A stretch of DNA of 14,866 bases from Chryseobacterium sp. (GTDB taxonomy: Bacteria > Bacteroidota > Bacteroidia > Flavobacteriales > Weeksellaceae): assembly GCA_017989575.1 (NCBI GenBank), contig JAGNPP010000030.1, positions 1 through 14,866 of the forward strand. Direction: 5' to 3'. The notes beneath the pieces are model-generated. The model made no database searches. It was not told the DNA's origin and saw only the letters and a list, made by a program, of their open reading frames with translations. Both the position numbers and the translations under genes were made by a program. The first letter of the stretch is position 1; every line of letters starts with the position of its first letter. Positions 14,475-14,866 of the stretch are shown here, in pieces.

Positions 14475-14866
14475 CTAAACATTCCACTTTTTTTCTATCA
14501 GTTCCATCAAATAATCCGGACATTTCACGATTTTATTGGTTTCTGAATCGAGAAAAAATAGAGTAGTGGAAGCTTCTGTGATTTTTACATTTTCTTCGTT
14601 ATAAATTTCATAATCGAACTCAATTCTGATTCCCGGAATTTTTCTGACGTAAGTCCGGATTTCCAAAAGTTGGTCATAAAGTGCTGGTTTCAAATACTTA
14701 ATTTTATATTCCGAAACTGGCAAGAAAATTCCCCTTTTTTCGATTTCGTCATAAGACATTCCCAAGCTCCGAAAAAGTTCGACTCTGGCAACTTCAAAAT
14801 ATTCTGCATAGTTGCCATAATAGACGTATTTCATAGGGTCTGTTTCTCCGTAACGTACTCGTATTG
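14475..14866 (-). CDS. YbgC/4HBT-type acyl-CoA thioesterase (5' end outside window)
   Basis: The frame is open upstream of the first visible ATG (14834) all the way to the window edge. The extra codons 14864-14835 read IRVRYGETDP, directly continuing into MKYVYYGNYAEYFEVAR. That is the classic hot-dog thioesterase signature (R-Y-x-E-T-D-x-M...VYY.NY), with the catalytic aspartate in ETD. The ATG at 14834 is therefore an internal methionine, and the true start lies beyond 14866, probably a few codons on. Visible downstream blocks include RSLGMSYDEIE, PVSEYKIKYLKPALYDQL and TLFFLDSETNKIV. Members hydrolyse short or medium acyl-CoAs, with the hot-dog fold forming dimers or tetramers. The stop is TAG at 14477-14475. 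It is separated from the next unit by a probable terminator. Confidence 0.93.
   Translation of the reverse strand, partial: IRVRYGETDPMKYVYYGNYAEYFEVARVELFRSLGMSYDEIEKRGIFLPVSEYKIKYLKPALYDQLLEIRTYVRKIPGIRIEFDYEIYNEENVKITEASTTLFFLDSETNKIVKCPDYLMELIEKKWNV

Noticed and set aside
14461..14476. AGCAGA / TCTGCT hairpin overlapping the thioesterase stop codon
   Set aside because: It is short, has no T-tract and overlaps the coding end; the hairpin at 14371-14398 is the better terminator candidate.

Overview
This window looks like a chromosomal segment from a Flavobacteriia genome, most likely a Chryseobacterium-like member of the Weeksellaceae. The evidence is a low-GC composition, AT-rich spacers, the near absence of Shine-Dalgarno sequences before start codons, secreted proteins with typical flavobacterial signal peptides ending in 'AQ', and the protein families present. 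All fourteen genes I support lie on the minus strand, so transcription runs from position 14866 towards position 1. All plus-strand ORFs appear to be shadows.

Layout in the direction of transcription. (1) 14866-14475: the 3' part of a YbgC/4HBT acyl-CoA thioesterase, followed by a probable intrinsic terminator. (2) 14342-10548: a tight three-gene unit with a small lipoprotein that has a DxNxDGxxD calcium-type loop, a secreted GH43-like glycosidase with discoidin (F5/8C) and fibronectin-III modules, and a secreted M61 metallopeptidase that lacks the usual PDZ tail. A strong hairpin/T-tract terminator ends this unit. (3) 10308-6942: a CBM48-Fes-type esterase, an M17 cytosolic aminopeptidase and a small exported SH3b protein. 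A REP-like double hairpin lies between the first two. (4) 6884-422: a six-gene cluster of amide-bond-forming enzymes, followed by the start of a DUF421/YetF-type membrane protein that runs off the window.

The six-gene cluster is the notable part. In order it encodes a carboxylase-type ATP-grasp ligase, a small serine alpha/beta-hydrolase, a RimK/D-Ala-ligase-like ATP-grasp, a YbdK-type (GCS2) carboxylate-amine ligase, a class I glutamine-amidotransferase-like protein with an unusual nucleophile elbow, and what I read as a circularly permuted ATP-grasp protein. Four carboxylate-amine ligases from three ligase architectures, plus two hydrolase/amidotransferase-type enzymes and no NRPS, suggest a non-ribosomal route to a small peptide or a stepwise modified amine/amino acid. 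The final product cannot be deduced from sequence alone. Comparative genomics of amidoligases (Iyer, Abhiman, Burroughs and Aravind, 2009) predicted that clusters of this general kind make peptide metabolites or tags; I cannot confirm from here that this exact combination has been characterised.

The spacers of the cluster are also unusual. Three of them carry short imperfect tandem repeats with a strict 7-bp period but different unit sequences. A fourth carries what looks like a decayed dispersed element.
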